A stretch of DNA of 8,833 nucleotides. It comes from Actinomycetota bacterium (lineage in GTDB: Bacteria > Actinomycetota > Actinomycetes > S36-B12). The DNA lies in the NCBI GenBank assembly GCA_009726075.1, contig WLND01000041.1, positions 1 through 8,833 on the forward strand. The letters run 5' to 3'. The position numbers and the translations under genes are program-made. How positions within the stretch are numbered: position 1 is the stretch's first letter; every line of letters begins with the position of its first letter. This document shows positions 1-5,888 of this stretch, piece after piece. Under the pieces are notes generated by a model. The model did not search any database. It saw only the letters and a program-made list of their open reading frames with translations, and was not told the origin of the DNA.

Positions 1-39
1 AGTGGCGACAGAGGGTGAGAATTTGTGAGGAAGAACCTG

Positions 40-121
40 TGCGGGAGGCGGGACTTGAACCCGCACGTCCGAAGACACAGGTTCCTAAGACCTGCGTGTC
101 TGCCAATTCCACCACTCCCGC
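40..121 (-). tRNA. tRNA-Leu (anticodon UAG)
   Basis: Read on the minus strand, this folds as a complete class II tRNA. The 7-bp acceptor stem is GCGGGAG/CTCCCGC. The anticodon stem is CAGGT/ACCTG around the loop CTTAGGA, which places TAG at 34-36 (complement of CTA at 85-87). There is a long variable arm (GTCTTCGGAC) and a T-arm GCGGG-TTCAAGT-CCCGC. The long variable arm and the TAG anticodon identify leucine, reading CUN codons and mainly CUA. The discriminator base is A (position 40). CCA is not encoded, so it must be added after transcription. The gene lies 32 bases downstream of the peroxiredoxin gene on the same strand but has its own -10-like box. Confidence 0.96.
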
Positions 122-130
122 GTGAGGCGC

Positions 131-136
131 AGTCTA
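131..136 (-). promoter_or_regulatory. probable -10 box of the tRNA-Leu promoter
   Basis: On the minus strand the sequence is TAGACT, which fits the actinobacterial TAnnnT -10 pattern and lies 9 bases before the mature tRNA 5' end. A weak -35 candidate, CCTGAC, sits 16 bases further upstream and overlaps the peroxiredoxin stop codon. The tRNA is therefore probably transcribed on its own, possibly in addition to read-through from the metal-transport operon. The position and the hexamer are seen directly; promoter function is inferred. Confidence 0.5.
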
Positions 137-153
137 GGCGACGGACCGAAGGG

Positions 154-618
154 TCAGGAGAGGCTGAGGTCGCGCATGAGCTTCGCGACATGCCCCGTCG
201 CCCGGACGTTGTACTGCGCCACCTCGACGAGGCCCGTTGGACCGACGACGATCGTTGATCTGATGACTCCGGTCACGGTCTTGCCGTAGAGCTGCTTGTG
301 CCCCCAGGCGCCGTACGCCTCCATGACAGCGTGATCGGGGTCGGAGAGCAGCGTGAACGGCAAGGTCTCGGTCTCACGGAATTTGACGAGCTTTGCCTGC
401 TTGTCGGGGGATATCCCGACGATGACGTAGTCGGCGCTGTCGAACATTTCGAGGTTGTCGCGGAAATCGCAAGCCTGCTTGGTGCACCCCGGTGTCAGGG
501 CTGCCGGGTAGAAGTAGAGGAGTGCCTTCCGTCCGGTGAAGTCGGCAAGGCTGACCGGGCTTCCGTCGTCGCTGGTCAGCGTAAACGCCGGCGCTTTCGA
601 GCCGATTTCGAGTTTCAC
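154..618 (-). CDS. bcp: thioredoxin-dependent peroxiredoxin (Bcp/PrxQ type)
   Basis: This 154-aa protein has the usual length for the Bcp/PrxQ family, which are cytosolic peroxidases that reduce H2O2 and organic hydroperoxides with electrons from thioredoxin. The active-site stretch YFYPAALTPGCTKQACDF (residues 35-52) carries the peroxidatic Cys45 and a resolving Cys50 four residues later, the atypical 2-Cys arrangement. The TPGC threonine is present. The start is GTG at 618, preceded by GGGAG five bases upstream. The GTGA at 618-615 is shared with the permease stop, so translation is probably coupled to the metal transporter genes. This position suggests peroxide defence co-expressed with metal uptake. 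The family call is secure. The physiological substrate is not visible. Confidence 0.96.
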   Translation of the reverse strand: MKLEIGSKAPAFTLTSDDGSPVSLADFTGRKALLYFYPAALTPGCTKQACDFRDNLEMFDSADYVIVGISPDKQAKLVKFRETETLPFTLLSDPDHAVMEAYGAWGHKQLYGKTVTGVIRSTIVVGPTGLVEVAQYNVRATGHVAKLMRDLSLS

Positions 619-1496
619 TTGGCTCCCATGGGCGTGAGGAGCGGGGCATCGGCATGGCTGTCGAGCCCGGCGGAGCGCCGCATTCCCCGGCCCCCCGTGA
701 AGGCAAGGACGATGACGAAGACGGCCGCGCCGACGAGGACGATCATGGTGCCGGAGGGCACTCCGGCGAAGTAGCTCGCGTACATCCCGACGAAGCCGCA
801 GAAGACCCCGACCACGGTGCTGATCGCAAGCATGCGGCCGAACGAGTCGGTGAGCATGCGGGCAACCACGGCGGGGATCACGAGCATCGCCGCGACAAGG
901 GTCACGCCGATCACGGTGAGCGTGGCCAGGATGGCCAGTGAGAGGACGATCATGAGCATGGCCTCGATACGTCCGACTCTCACCCCCGACACGTCGGCGA
1001 CGTCGGGATCAAAGGTGCTGAAGAGGAGGGCGCGGTAGCGAAGGAACACGAACGCGGCCGTGAGGATGCTCACTGCCACGAGCCCGACGATCTGCTCGGT
1101 GGTGATGCCCAGGATGCTGCCAAACAGCGCATTCTCGAATGACGGCCCGCTCGTGCCAAATTTCGCGAACAGGGCGACGCCCAGCGCGAACGACGCTGTC
1201 GTGATGACCCCGATCGCGGCATCGGCGCCGACACGTCCGCGCTTGGCAACGGTCGTGATCGCCAGGGCCGAGGCGATGCCCCAGATACCTGCGCCGATGA
1301 GGTAGAACTGCGCTGCAAACAGTTGCGCTGCAGCGAATCCGCCGAAGATCGAGTGCGAGAGGCCGTGGCCGATGTAGCTCATTCCGCGCAGCACGATGAA
1401 GACGCCGATGAAGCCGAGGAGTGCGCCGGCGAGGCTCGCGACGACGAGCCCCTTGATGAAGAAGGCATAGGAGAGGGGTTCGAGCAGCACGTCCAT
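615..1496 (-). CDS. metal (Zn/Mn-type) ABC transporter permease
   Basis: This 293-aa polytopic membrane protein belongs to the ABC-3 family (ZnuB/MntB/TroC/PsaC). About eight hydrophobic segments run through most of its length. Family landmarks are the N-terminal VLRGMSYIGHGLSHSIFGG region (35-53), ADAAIGVITT (91-100), FDPDVADVSGV (162-172, cytoplasmic loop) and LVAAMLVIPAVVARML (200-215). It forms the channel of the importer together with the ATPase at 1499-2284 and receives metal from the lipoprotein at 2281-3288. The ATG at 1496 follows the ATPase stop after two bases, and a purine-rich GAGGGACGG lies upstream. The C-terminal tail after the last helix (about 270-293) is polar, and its stop codon lies inside the GTG start of bcp. 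Zinc versus manganese cannot be decided from the permease. Confidence 0.93.
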   Translation of the reverse strand: MDVLLEPLSYAFFIKGLVVASLAGALLGFIGVFIVLRGMSYIGHGLSHSIFGGFAAAQLFAAQFYLIGAGIWGIASALAITTVAKRGRVGADAAIGVITTASFALGVALFAKFGTSGPSFENALFGSILGITTEQIVGLVAVSILTAAFVFLRYRALLFSTFDPDVADVSGVRVGRIEAMLMIVLSLAILATLTVIGVTLVAAMLVIPAVVARMLTDSFGRMLAISTVVGVFCGFVGMYASYFAGVPSGTMIVLVGAAVFVIVLAFTGGRGMRRSAGLDSHADAPLLTPMGAK

Positions 1497-1498
1497 GG

Positions 1499-2284
1499 TC
1501 AGTTGCCGTCCCTCATCGCGAACATGTGCGGGGCCTCATCGACGACAACCCGCATGCCGAGGTGTTCGAGGACCTCCATGCGGGCGCCGAATGTGCGCTC
1601 GAGCACGTCGGGGGTGATGACCTCGGCGGGGGAACCATCGGCCACGATGCCGCCGTTCACGCAGACGATGTGGGGCAGGTGGGCGGCGAGGCCATTGAGG
1701 TCGTGGGTTGTCAGGACGATGGCCACGCCGTCCTCGTGCAGGTCGGCGAGCAGGTGCAGCACGTCGTGCCTGGTCGAGACGTCGACCCCGCTCGTGGGCT
1801 CGTCGAGCAGCAGCAACTGCGGTTGACGCAGGAGGGCACGTGCCAGGAACATCCGCTGCTGCTGGCCCCCGGACAGCTCTCGGATGTGGCGTTCGGCGAG
1901 ATTGCCGATGCCGAGGCGGTCGAGGACGGACGTGACGTCAGCACGCTCGCCGCGGCTGGGCCACGGCAGGCGCCGCCCTGTCGTGCGTGACATGAGCACG
2001 CATTCGAAGACCGTGATCGGGAAGTTCCAGTTCACTGTTTCGAGTTGCGGCACATAGGAGATGCGAAGGCCCGGCTGCGACGTGATGGTGCCGTGCGACG
2101 GCTTGAGCACGCCGAGGAGCAGTCGCAGCAGCGTGGTCTTGCCCGCACCGGACGGCCCGACCACTGCGGTGAACTGGTCCTCGTGAATGTGAAAGGACAC
2201 GTCGGACAGCACGTGATGATGGTTGTAGCCGGCTGAGACGTCGCTCAGGCTGATGAGCTCGGGGCCGACCCCGGTGCCGGTCAC
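1499..2284 (-). CDS. metal ABC transporter ATP-binding protein
   Basis: This 261-aa cytoplasmic ATPase is of the ZnuC/MntB type. All nucleotide-binding elements are intact: Walker A GPSGAGKTT (43-51), Q-loop Gln80, signature LSGGQQQR (137-144), Walker B LLLLDEP (157-163), D-loop SGVD (165-168) and the switch His194 in TTHD. The segment VPQLETVNWNFPITV (78-92) with its NWNFP after the Q-loop is typical of metal-uptake ATPases. The start is GTG at 2284, and its GTGA overlaps the binding-protein stop codon, indicating translational coupling. Together with the permease and the lipoprotein it forms a complete importer for a divalent metal ion. The family assignment is firm. The metal is not resolved. 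Confidence 0.94.
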   Translation of the reverse strand: MTGTGVGPELISLSDVSAGYNHHHVLSDVSFHIHEDQFTAVVGPSGAGKTTLLRLLLGVLKPSHGTITSQPGLRISYVPQLETVNWNFPITVFECVLMSRTTGRRLPWPSRGERADVTSVLDRLGIGNLAERHIRELSGGQQQRMFLARALLRQPQLLLLDEPTSGVDVSTRHDVLHLLADLHEDGVAIVLTTHDLNGLAAHLPHIVCVNGGIVADGSPAEVITPDVLERTFGARMEVLEHLGMRVVVDEAPHMFAMRDGN

Positions 2285-3288
2285 TGGGGGTAGACCGCGT
2301 TGTCTGGCACCGTCGAGTCGACGACGACGGCGTCGATGCTCGGGGTCTGACCGCCGAGGCCCTTGATCATCGTGGCGTAGTTGTATTTCATCAGCCCCAG
2401 CCAGGAGTGGTCGGCCTCGCCGGGCGCGCCGGGCAGGTCGTCGTCGCGGAGGGAATCCTCGTAGGTGGCGCCGGTGGCGCGTCCGATCTCCTCGAGAACC
2501 TTCGACGGAAAGACTTCAGATCCGAAGATGGTCTTGACGTTCTGAGCCTTCACCTGATCGATGAGCGCGGCAACGTCCGACGCATTCGGGTCCGAGAAGT
2601 TCTTGGGCTGCACGGCGCCGATGACCTGCCACCCGAAATCCTTTGCGAAGTAGGCGTAGGCATCGTGGTACGTGAGCAGCTTGAGGTTGCCCTGCGGCAC
2701 GGTCTGCTGGTCCGTGCGCACTGCCGCATCGAGTTCGTTCACCTTCTTCTCGAAGGCTGTGAAGTTGGCTGCGTAATAGGCCGCATTCGCTGGATCGAGC
2801 GCAGAGAGTTCCTCGCGGATGGCTGCGGCGTACTTGACGGTGTAGGCCGTGTCGGTCCAGAGATGCGGATTCGGCTTGCCCTCCTCCTTCGGGAAGGAGA
2901 AGTCGTAGATGTAGTCGGATTCGGGGAGGACGTTGGTGCCGATCTCGACGATCTTGGCATCGGCCTTCTTGTTCGTCTCGGCGAGCGACAGTGTCGGGTC
3001 CTCGAGCTTGAGTCCGTTGACCAGGATGAGGTCGGCCGTGCTCAGCAGGGCCGCGACCGACGGCTCCGGCTCGAAGGTGTGGCTGTTGGTGCCCTCGGGA
3101 ACGATGCCCTCGATGCGGACGCGATCGCCGCCGATGCTCGCCGCGATCGACGTGATCGGCGAGACGGTCGTGGCGACGAGGAGGCCATCAGATGCGCTTG
3201 GGGAACCGCTCGTCGCAGAGGTCGAGCAGGCCGAGAGCGCAGCAACGCAGAGCGCCGTAAGCGCGAGGCCAGGGCGGGATAAATGCAT
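2281..3288 (-). CDS. metal ABC transporter substrate-binding lipoprotein (ZnuA/TroA/MntC family)
   Basis: This 335-aa protein has a lipoprotein signal peptide with lipobox LSAC, acylated at Cys21. It should sit on the outer face of the membrane and bind the metal for import. It has the cluster A-I (TroA-like) fold markers: His70 in GTNSHTFEP, His142 in PNPHLWTD, His208 in LLTYHDAYAYFA and probably Asp278 in YEDSL. This His/His/His/Asp set is like TroA and zinc-type proteins, whereas strict Mn binders usually have Glu at the third position. The His-rich loop of many ZnuA proteins, expected between the first two ligands, is absent. Zinc is favoured and manganese is possible. The ATG at 3288 has no clear ribosome-binding site. 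It sits 6 bases after a TAGGCT -10 box, so a leaderless mRNA is likely. Confidence 0.93.
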   Translation of the reverse strand: MHLSRPGLALTALCVAALSACSTSATSGSPSASDGLLVATTVSPITSIAASIGGDRVRIEGIVPEGTNSHTFEPEPSVAALLSTADLILVNGLKLEDPTLSLAETNKKADAKIVEIGTNVLPESDYIYDFSFPKEEGKPNPHLWTDTAYTVKYAAAIREELSALDPANAAYYAANFTAFEKKVNELDAAVRTDQQTVPQGNLKLLTYHDAYAYFAKDFGWQVIGAVQPKNFSDPNASDVAALIDQVKAQNVKTIFGSEVFPSKVLEEIGRATGATYEDSLRDDDLPGAPGEADHSWLGLMKYNYATMIKGLGGQTPSIDAVVVDSTVPDNAVYPQ

Positions 3289-3294
3289 GGACTG

Positions 3295-3323
3295 AGCCTA
3301 AGGCCGAACTTCAGTACCTGCAA
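3295..3323 (-). promoter_or_regulatory. probable promoter of the metal-uptake operon (leaderless)
   Basis: On the minus strand, TTGCAG (3318-3323) and TAGGCT (3295-3300) are separated by 17 bases, the optimal spacing. Seven bases past the -10 box is the A of the ATG at 3288, so transcription would begin at the start codon and no leader would exist. This agrees with the missing Shine-Dalgarno sequence. An AT-rich stretch with TGCA at both ends (3319-3333) overlaps the -35 region and could be an operator for a metal-sensing repressor. The hexamers are seen directly. Promoter function is inferred. Confidence 0.6.
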
Positions 3324-3384
3324 AAGATATGCAACAAGGCTCCCCGTTCGGCGACTCCGCGGTGCCTGCGGGCACTTCCGGGCG

Positions 3385-3390
3385 TAGGCT
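3385..3390 (+). promoter_or_regulatory. probable -10 box for the DUF3618/GroES-like/oxidoreductase genes
   Basis: TAGGCT lies 8 bases before the ATG at 3399. It is the same hexamer used by the divergent operon. There is no Shine-Dalgarno sequence, so a leaderless or nearly leaderless transcript is likely. No convincing -35 box is visible: the expected place holds GTGCCT inside a small GTGCC/GGCAC hairpin (3362-3375). The call rests on the -10 match and its spacing only. Confidence 0.4.
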
Positions 3391-3398
3391 CTGGCCCC

Positions 3399-3671
3399 AT
3401 GGCGAACGAAGCGGCACCCCCGTCGGCCCCCAAGGCGAGCATCGTCGACCTCCAGGCGGAGATTGCGGCGGCACGCGCAGAACTCGCGGCGTCGATTGCG
3501 ACCCTCAAGGGCCAGGCAACGGCCGGAGCGCTCGCCAAACGCGGTGGCCGTGCACTCGCAGGCATCTTCACCGATGAGCATGGGGGCATCCGTCCGGAGC
3601 GAGTCGCCATGGCCGGGGCCGTCATCGTCGGCATTGTCGCCCTGCGGGCGATGACCCGCCGGCGCTCATAG
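3399..3671 (+). CDS. DUF3618-type small membrane protein
   Basis: This 90-aa protein consists of an Ala-rich N-terminal helix with the DUF3618-like pattern of regularly spaced Arg/Glu/Leu (VDLQAEIAAARAELAASIA, 16-34), a polar middle (about 40-67), and one C-terminal transmembrane helix (about 68-84). It ends in the positive tail RRRS. The expected topology is helix in the cytoplasm with a C-terminal membrane anchor. Proteins of this family are common in actinobacteria and have no established biochemical role. Here it is the first gene of a plus-strand set and is followed after 8 bases by the GroES-like gene, suggesting co-transcription. The ATG at 3399 fits the -10 box 8 bases upstream. Confidence 0.78.
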   Translation: MANEAAPPSAPKASIVDLQAEIAAARAELAASIATLKGQATAGALAKRGGRALAGIFTDEHGGIRPERVAMAGAVIVGIVALRAMTRRRS

Positions 3672-3679
3672 GCAGCGCG

Positions 3680-4093
3680 ATGGCCGCCACCGACACGACC
3701 GAGCCTCAAGCAGCCACCTCACCGGCCCCTTCCCGGGGCTCGTCGGCAGAGATCCCGAACACGCGGCCCAGTGCCGATGGCTCCGTCCCGATCAAGCTCC
3801 TCCACGATCGCGTCCTGGTACGCGAGACCGGCGAGGACGGCGAACGGCGATCAAGCGGTGGCATCGTCATCCCGGCGACGGCCCAGGTCGGCCGCAAGCT
3901 CTCATGGGCGCGATGCGTCGCGGTCGGGCCGAACGTCAGAACCGTCGAAGTCGGCGACCGAGTGCTCTTCGAGCCTGAAGACCGCGGCAACGTCGAACTT
4001 CAGGGCATCGACTACGTCCTCCTCCGCGAACGCGACGTCCATGCAATTGCCGCGCAGCATGCGAGCAACGCCGGGACAGGGCTGTACCTGTGA
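3680..4093 (+). CDS. GroES-like (cpn10) co-chaperonin paralogue with N-terminal extension
   Basis: This 137-aa protein has a cpn10 core from about residue 37 to 124: PIKLLHDRVLVRE (37-49), a mobile loop with SSGGIVIPATAQ (58-69), ARCVAVGPNV (77-86), VGDRVLFEP (91-99) and DYVLLRERDVHAI (111-123). The hydrophobic tripeptide that docks GroES on GroEL is present as IVI (62-64), so GroEL contact is possible. Unlike normal ~97-aa GroES, it has a ~36-aa Ser/Ala/Pro/Thr-rich, probably disordered N-terminal extension and a short C-terminal tail. No groEL lies next to it, so it is probably a second, specialised GroES. The ATG at 3680 is the only reasonable start in frame. The stop overlaps the next gene's GTG by four bases. 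Confidence 0.85.
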   Translation: MAATDTTEPQAATSPAPSRGSSAEIPNTRPSADGSVPIKLLHDRVLVRETGEDGERRSSGGIVIPATAQVGRKLSWARCVAVGPNVRTVEVGDRVLFEPEDRGNVELQGIDYVLLRERDVHAIAAQHASNAGTGLYL

Positions 4094-5658
4094 TCACGCA
4101 GGCTGACTGCGTGATCATCGGCGGCGGCCACAACGGCCTGGTCGCTGCGTGCTACCTCGCGAAGGCGGGCAGATCGGTCATCCTCCTCGAGGCCCGCGAT
4201 GTGGTCGGAGGCGCCGCGATCTCGGCCGAGGTCTTCGAGGGCGTGAACGCACGATTGTCGAAGTACTCCTATCTGGTGTCGCTGCTGCCTGCGCACATCC
4301 GAGAAGACCTCGACATCGAACTCACCACAGCGCGCCGCAGCGTCTCGTCGTACACGCCAGACCCGAAGGACCCATCCCGCGGCCTGTCGGTGCCCGTCGA
4401 CAACGACGCGGCTTTCGACGCCGAGATGACACGCCTCACTGGCTCGACGGCCGACGCCGATGCATGGCGCGCCTTCTACGCACGCACCGCTGACATGGCC
4501 AAGCGGGTGTTTCCGACCCTGACCGAACCGCTCAGGTCGCGCGCCCAGATGAGGGAGCTTGTCGGCGACGATGCGTCCTGGAATGACTTCATCGAGAGGC
4601 CCCTTGGGGAGGTGCTCGAGCGGGATTTCGACGACGACGTCGTTCGAGGCATCGTCTTCACCGACGCCCTGATCGGCACCTTCAGCGGTGCTCACGACGA
4701 AAACCTCAATCAGAACAAGTGTTTTCTCTACCACGTCATCGGCAATGGCACGGGTGACTGGGATGTGCCGATTGGCGGCATGGGTGCGCTGACCGGAGCG
4801 CTCGCCGACCGTGCCCGCAGCCTCGGGGTCGAGATCCGCACCGGGGTGACCGTGACGTCAGTGTCGAGTGACGGCGTCCGCGCCGTCGTCACGGCTAGCG
4901 GCGACGCGGGTGAGATCACGATCACGTGCGCTGACGTGCTCGCGAACTGCGCCCCCCGAGTCCTCGAGAAGCTCCTGGGCCGCGCGCCGGGCGCACCGAT
5001 AGAACCGGCCGAAGCCGGGGCCCAGATCAAGGTGAACATGCTCCTGGCCCGACTGCCGAAACTGCTCGACGAATCAGTCGATCCGCTCGACGCGTTCGCC
5101 GGAACCTTTCACATCAACGAGTCGTACGAGCAACTGGAGTCGGCCTTTGCGCTGGCGACCGGGGGTGAGCTCGCCTCGCCGATCCCCGCCGAGATCTACT
5201 GCCACAGCCTGTCCGACCCGAGCATTCTGGGCCCCGAACTGCAACAGGCGGGGGCGCAGACCCTCACCGTCTTTGCGCTTCACACGCCGCACGGCCTCTT
5301 CGCCGACGACAACGACCGCATGCGGCAGGTGGCGCTCGACGCCGTGATCGCGAGCCTGAACACCGTCCTCGCCGAGCCGATCGAGGACTGCCTCTGGCGA
5401 GACGCGCAGGGCAACGCATGCATCGAGGTCAACACGACCGTCGATATCGAGAACGCGCTGAACATCCCGACCGGCAACATCTTTCACACGCCGCTCGACT
5501 GGCCATTCGCCGACGAGGAGTCCGAGGTCGGCACCTGGGGGGTCGAGACTGACATCGCGAACATCACGCTGTGCGGCGCCGGCGCCAGGCGCGGCGGTGG
5601 AGTTTCCGGCGTGCCAGGGCACAACGCGGCTGCCTACGTCCTCAAACGCTTGCAGTAG
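4090..5658 (+). CDS. FAD-dependent oxidoreductase, PYROXD2/phytoene desaturase-like
   Basis: This 522-aa flavoprotein has an N-terminal Rossmann dinucleotide-binding motif GGGHNG (11-16), Glu34 for the ribose, and the following RDVVGG (36-41). Near the C-terminus is the second FAD motif CGAGARRGGGVSGVPGHNAA (495-514), characteristic of the PYROXD2/COG1233 group that includes carotenoid desaturase relatives. No carotenoid biosynthesis gene is nearby, so a desaturase role on phytoene is unlikely. The true substrate is unknown. The GTG start at 4090 shares GTGA with the stop of the GroES-like gene and has GGGACAGG upstream, indicating translational coupling. No transmembrane segment is evident. 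Family placement is good, but specific function cannot be given. Only two weak hairpins, neither with a T-tract, follow the stop. Confidence 0.88.
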   Translation: MITQADCVIIGGGHNGLVAACYLAKAGRSVILLEARDVVGGAAISAEVFEGVNARLSKYSYLVSLLPAHIREDLDIELTTARRSVSSYTPDPKDPSRGLSVPVDNDAAFDAEMTRLTGSTADADAWRAFYARTADMAKRVFPTLTEPLRSRAQMRELVGDDASWNDFIERPLGEVLERDFDDDVVRGIVFTDALIGTFSGAHDENLNQNKCFLYHVIGNGTGDWDVPIGGMGALTGALADRARSLGVEIRTGVTVTSVSSDGVRAVVTASGDAGEITITCADVLANCAPRVLEKLLGRAPGAPIEPAEAGAQIKVNMLLARLPKLLDESVDPLDAFAGTFHINESYEQLESAFALATGGELASPIPAEIYCHSLSDPSILGPELQQAGAQTLTVFALHTPHGLFADDNDRMRQVALDAVIASLNTVLAEPIEDCLWRDAQGNACIEVNTTVDIENALNIPTGNIFHTPLDWPFADEESEVGTWGVETDIANITLCGAGARRGGGVSGVPGHNAAAYVLKRLQ

Positions 5659-5695
5659 CAGCGACTTTTCGTCGTGTCCATCCGGCATCCGGGGA

Positions 5696-5712
5696 ACGAT
5701 TTTGCAAATCGT
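5696..5712. promoter_or_regulatory. perfect 17-bp dyad, candidate operator
   Basis: ACGATTT-TGC-AAATCGT is a perfect inverted repeat with 7-base arms and a 3-base centre, standing out as AT-rich in a GC-rich background. It contains the first part of the proposed -35 box (5702-5707), so a bound protein would block RNA polymerase. An adjacent 8-bp palindrome, CCGATCGG (5713-5720), lies in the spacer. No known regulator consensus was recognised with confidence. Confidence 0.5.
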
Positions 5713-5730
5713 CCGATCGGTGGCTATCGT
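5702..5730 (+). promoter_or_regulatory. promoter of the SAM-riboswitch operon
   Basis: TTGCAA (5702-5707) and TATCGT (5725-5730) are separated by exactly 17 bases, and the -10 fits TAnnnT. The predicted transcription start is at about 5737-5738, some 12 bases before the first riboswitch stem. This places the whole aptamer in the 5' untranslated region. The hexamers, spacing and location agree well. No experimental support is available. Confidence 0.65.
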
Positions 5731-5749
5731 TCCGTCCATAACTGAATAC

Positions 5750-5869
5750 CTCATCAAGAGGGGCAGAGGGAAACGGCCCGTTGAAGCCCCGGCAACCTAT
5801 CCAGCACATCTCATTCGTGAGGCCGCTGGATTTCGGTGCCAACTCCGACCTGACAACAGGACAGATGAG
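5750..5869 (+). ncRNA. SAM-I (S-box) riboswitch
   Basis: The stretch matches the SAM-I aptamer in sequence and fold. P1 pairs CTCATC (5750-5755) with GATGAG (5864-5869). The conserved strings AAGAG, GAGGGAAACGGCCC, TTGAAGCCCCGGCAACC and GGTGCCAACTCC occur in the right order. P2 pairs GGGGC (5760-5764) with GCCCC (5786-5790). P3 pairs TCCAGC (5800-5805) with GCTGGA (5825-5830) and is capped by CTCA-TTCG-TGAG. P4 is CCTG-ACAA-CAGG (5849-5860). S-adenosylmethionine binding normally turns off methionine-synthesis or transport genes. Only 19 bases separate P1 from the ATG and there is no terminator hairpin, so control of translation initiation is likely. Its presence ties the downstream genes to methionine metabolism. 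Confidence 0.95.
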
Positions 5870-5870
5870 C

Positions 5871-5879
5871 AAGGAGAGG
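5871..5879 (+). promoter_or_regulatory. ribosome-binding site of the threonine-synthase-like gene
   Basis: AAGGAGAGG begins one base after the 3' strand of riboswitch stem P1 and lies 9 bases before the ATG at 5889. It decides the start: the more upstream in-frame ATGs at 5781 and 5865 lie inside the riboswitch. A SAM-stabilised P1 would stand within the 30S footprint. Confidence 0.75.
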
Positions 5880-5888
5880 CCTCACTTC

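Noticed and set aside
1..39. Terminator downstream of tRNA-Leu
   Set aside because: No stem-loop could be found in the 39 bases available. It may lie outside the window.
2407..3282. Long plus-strand open frame opposite the metal-binding lipoprotein
   Set aside because: It is a GC-codon-bias shadow with Arg/Gly/Val-rich low-complexity translation. The opposite strand encodes a clear lipoprotein with conserved ligands.
3362..3375. GTGCC-TGCG-GGCAC hairpin in the divergent intergenic region as terminator or operator
   Set aside because: The 5-bp stem is short and common by chance at this GC content. It is not needed as a terminator between divergent genes.
4012..4734. Minus-strand open frame opposite the flavoprotein N-terminus
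   Set aside because: No recognisable domain or RBS. It runs antisense to the conserved Rossmann motif region and is a bias artefact.
4090..5658. Carotenoid (phytoene) desaturase function for the flavoprotein
   Set aside because: The C-terminal motif fits the PYROXD2 group, and no crtB/crtE-type gene is nearby, so a specific carotenoid role is not supported.
5661..5692. Terminator after the flavoprotein gene
   Set aside because: Only a 4-5-bp hairpin (GCGAC/GTCGT, 5661-5675) and a CCGG-CAT-CCGG (5682-5692) are present, too weak and without a T-tract to call.
5074..5757. Minus-strand open frame running through the flavoprotein 3' end and the operon promoter
   Set aside because: No family features, Arg/Val/Gly-rich. 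It would cross a well-supported promoter and gene on the other strand.
5781..5888. Longer N-terminus for the threonine-synthase-like protein starting at ATG 5781 or 5865
   Set aside because: These codons lie inside the SAM-I aptamer, and the extra residues have no family similarity. The RBS at 5871-5879 points to ATG 5889.
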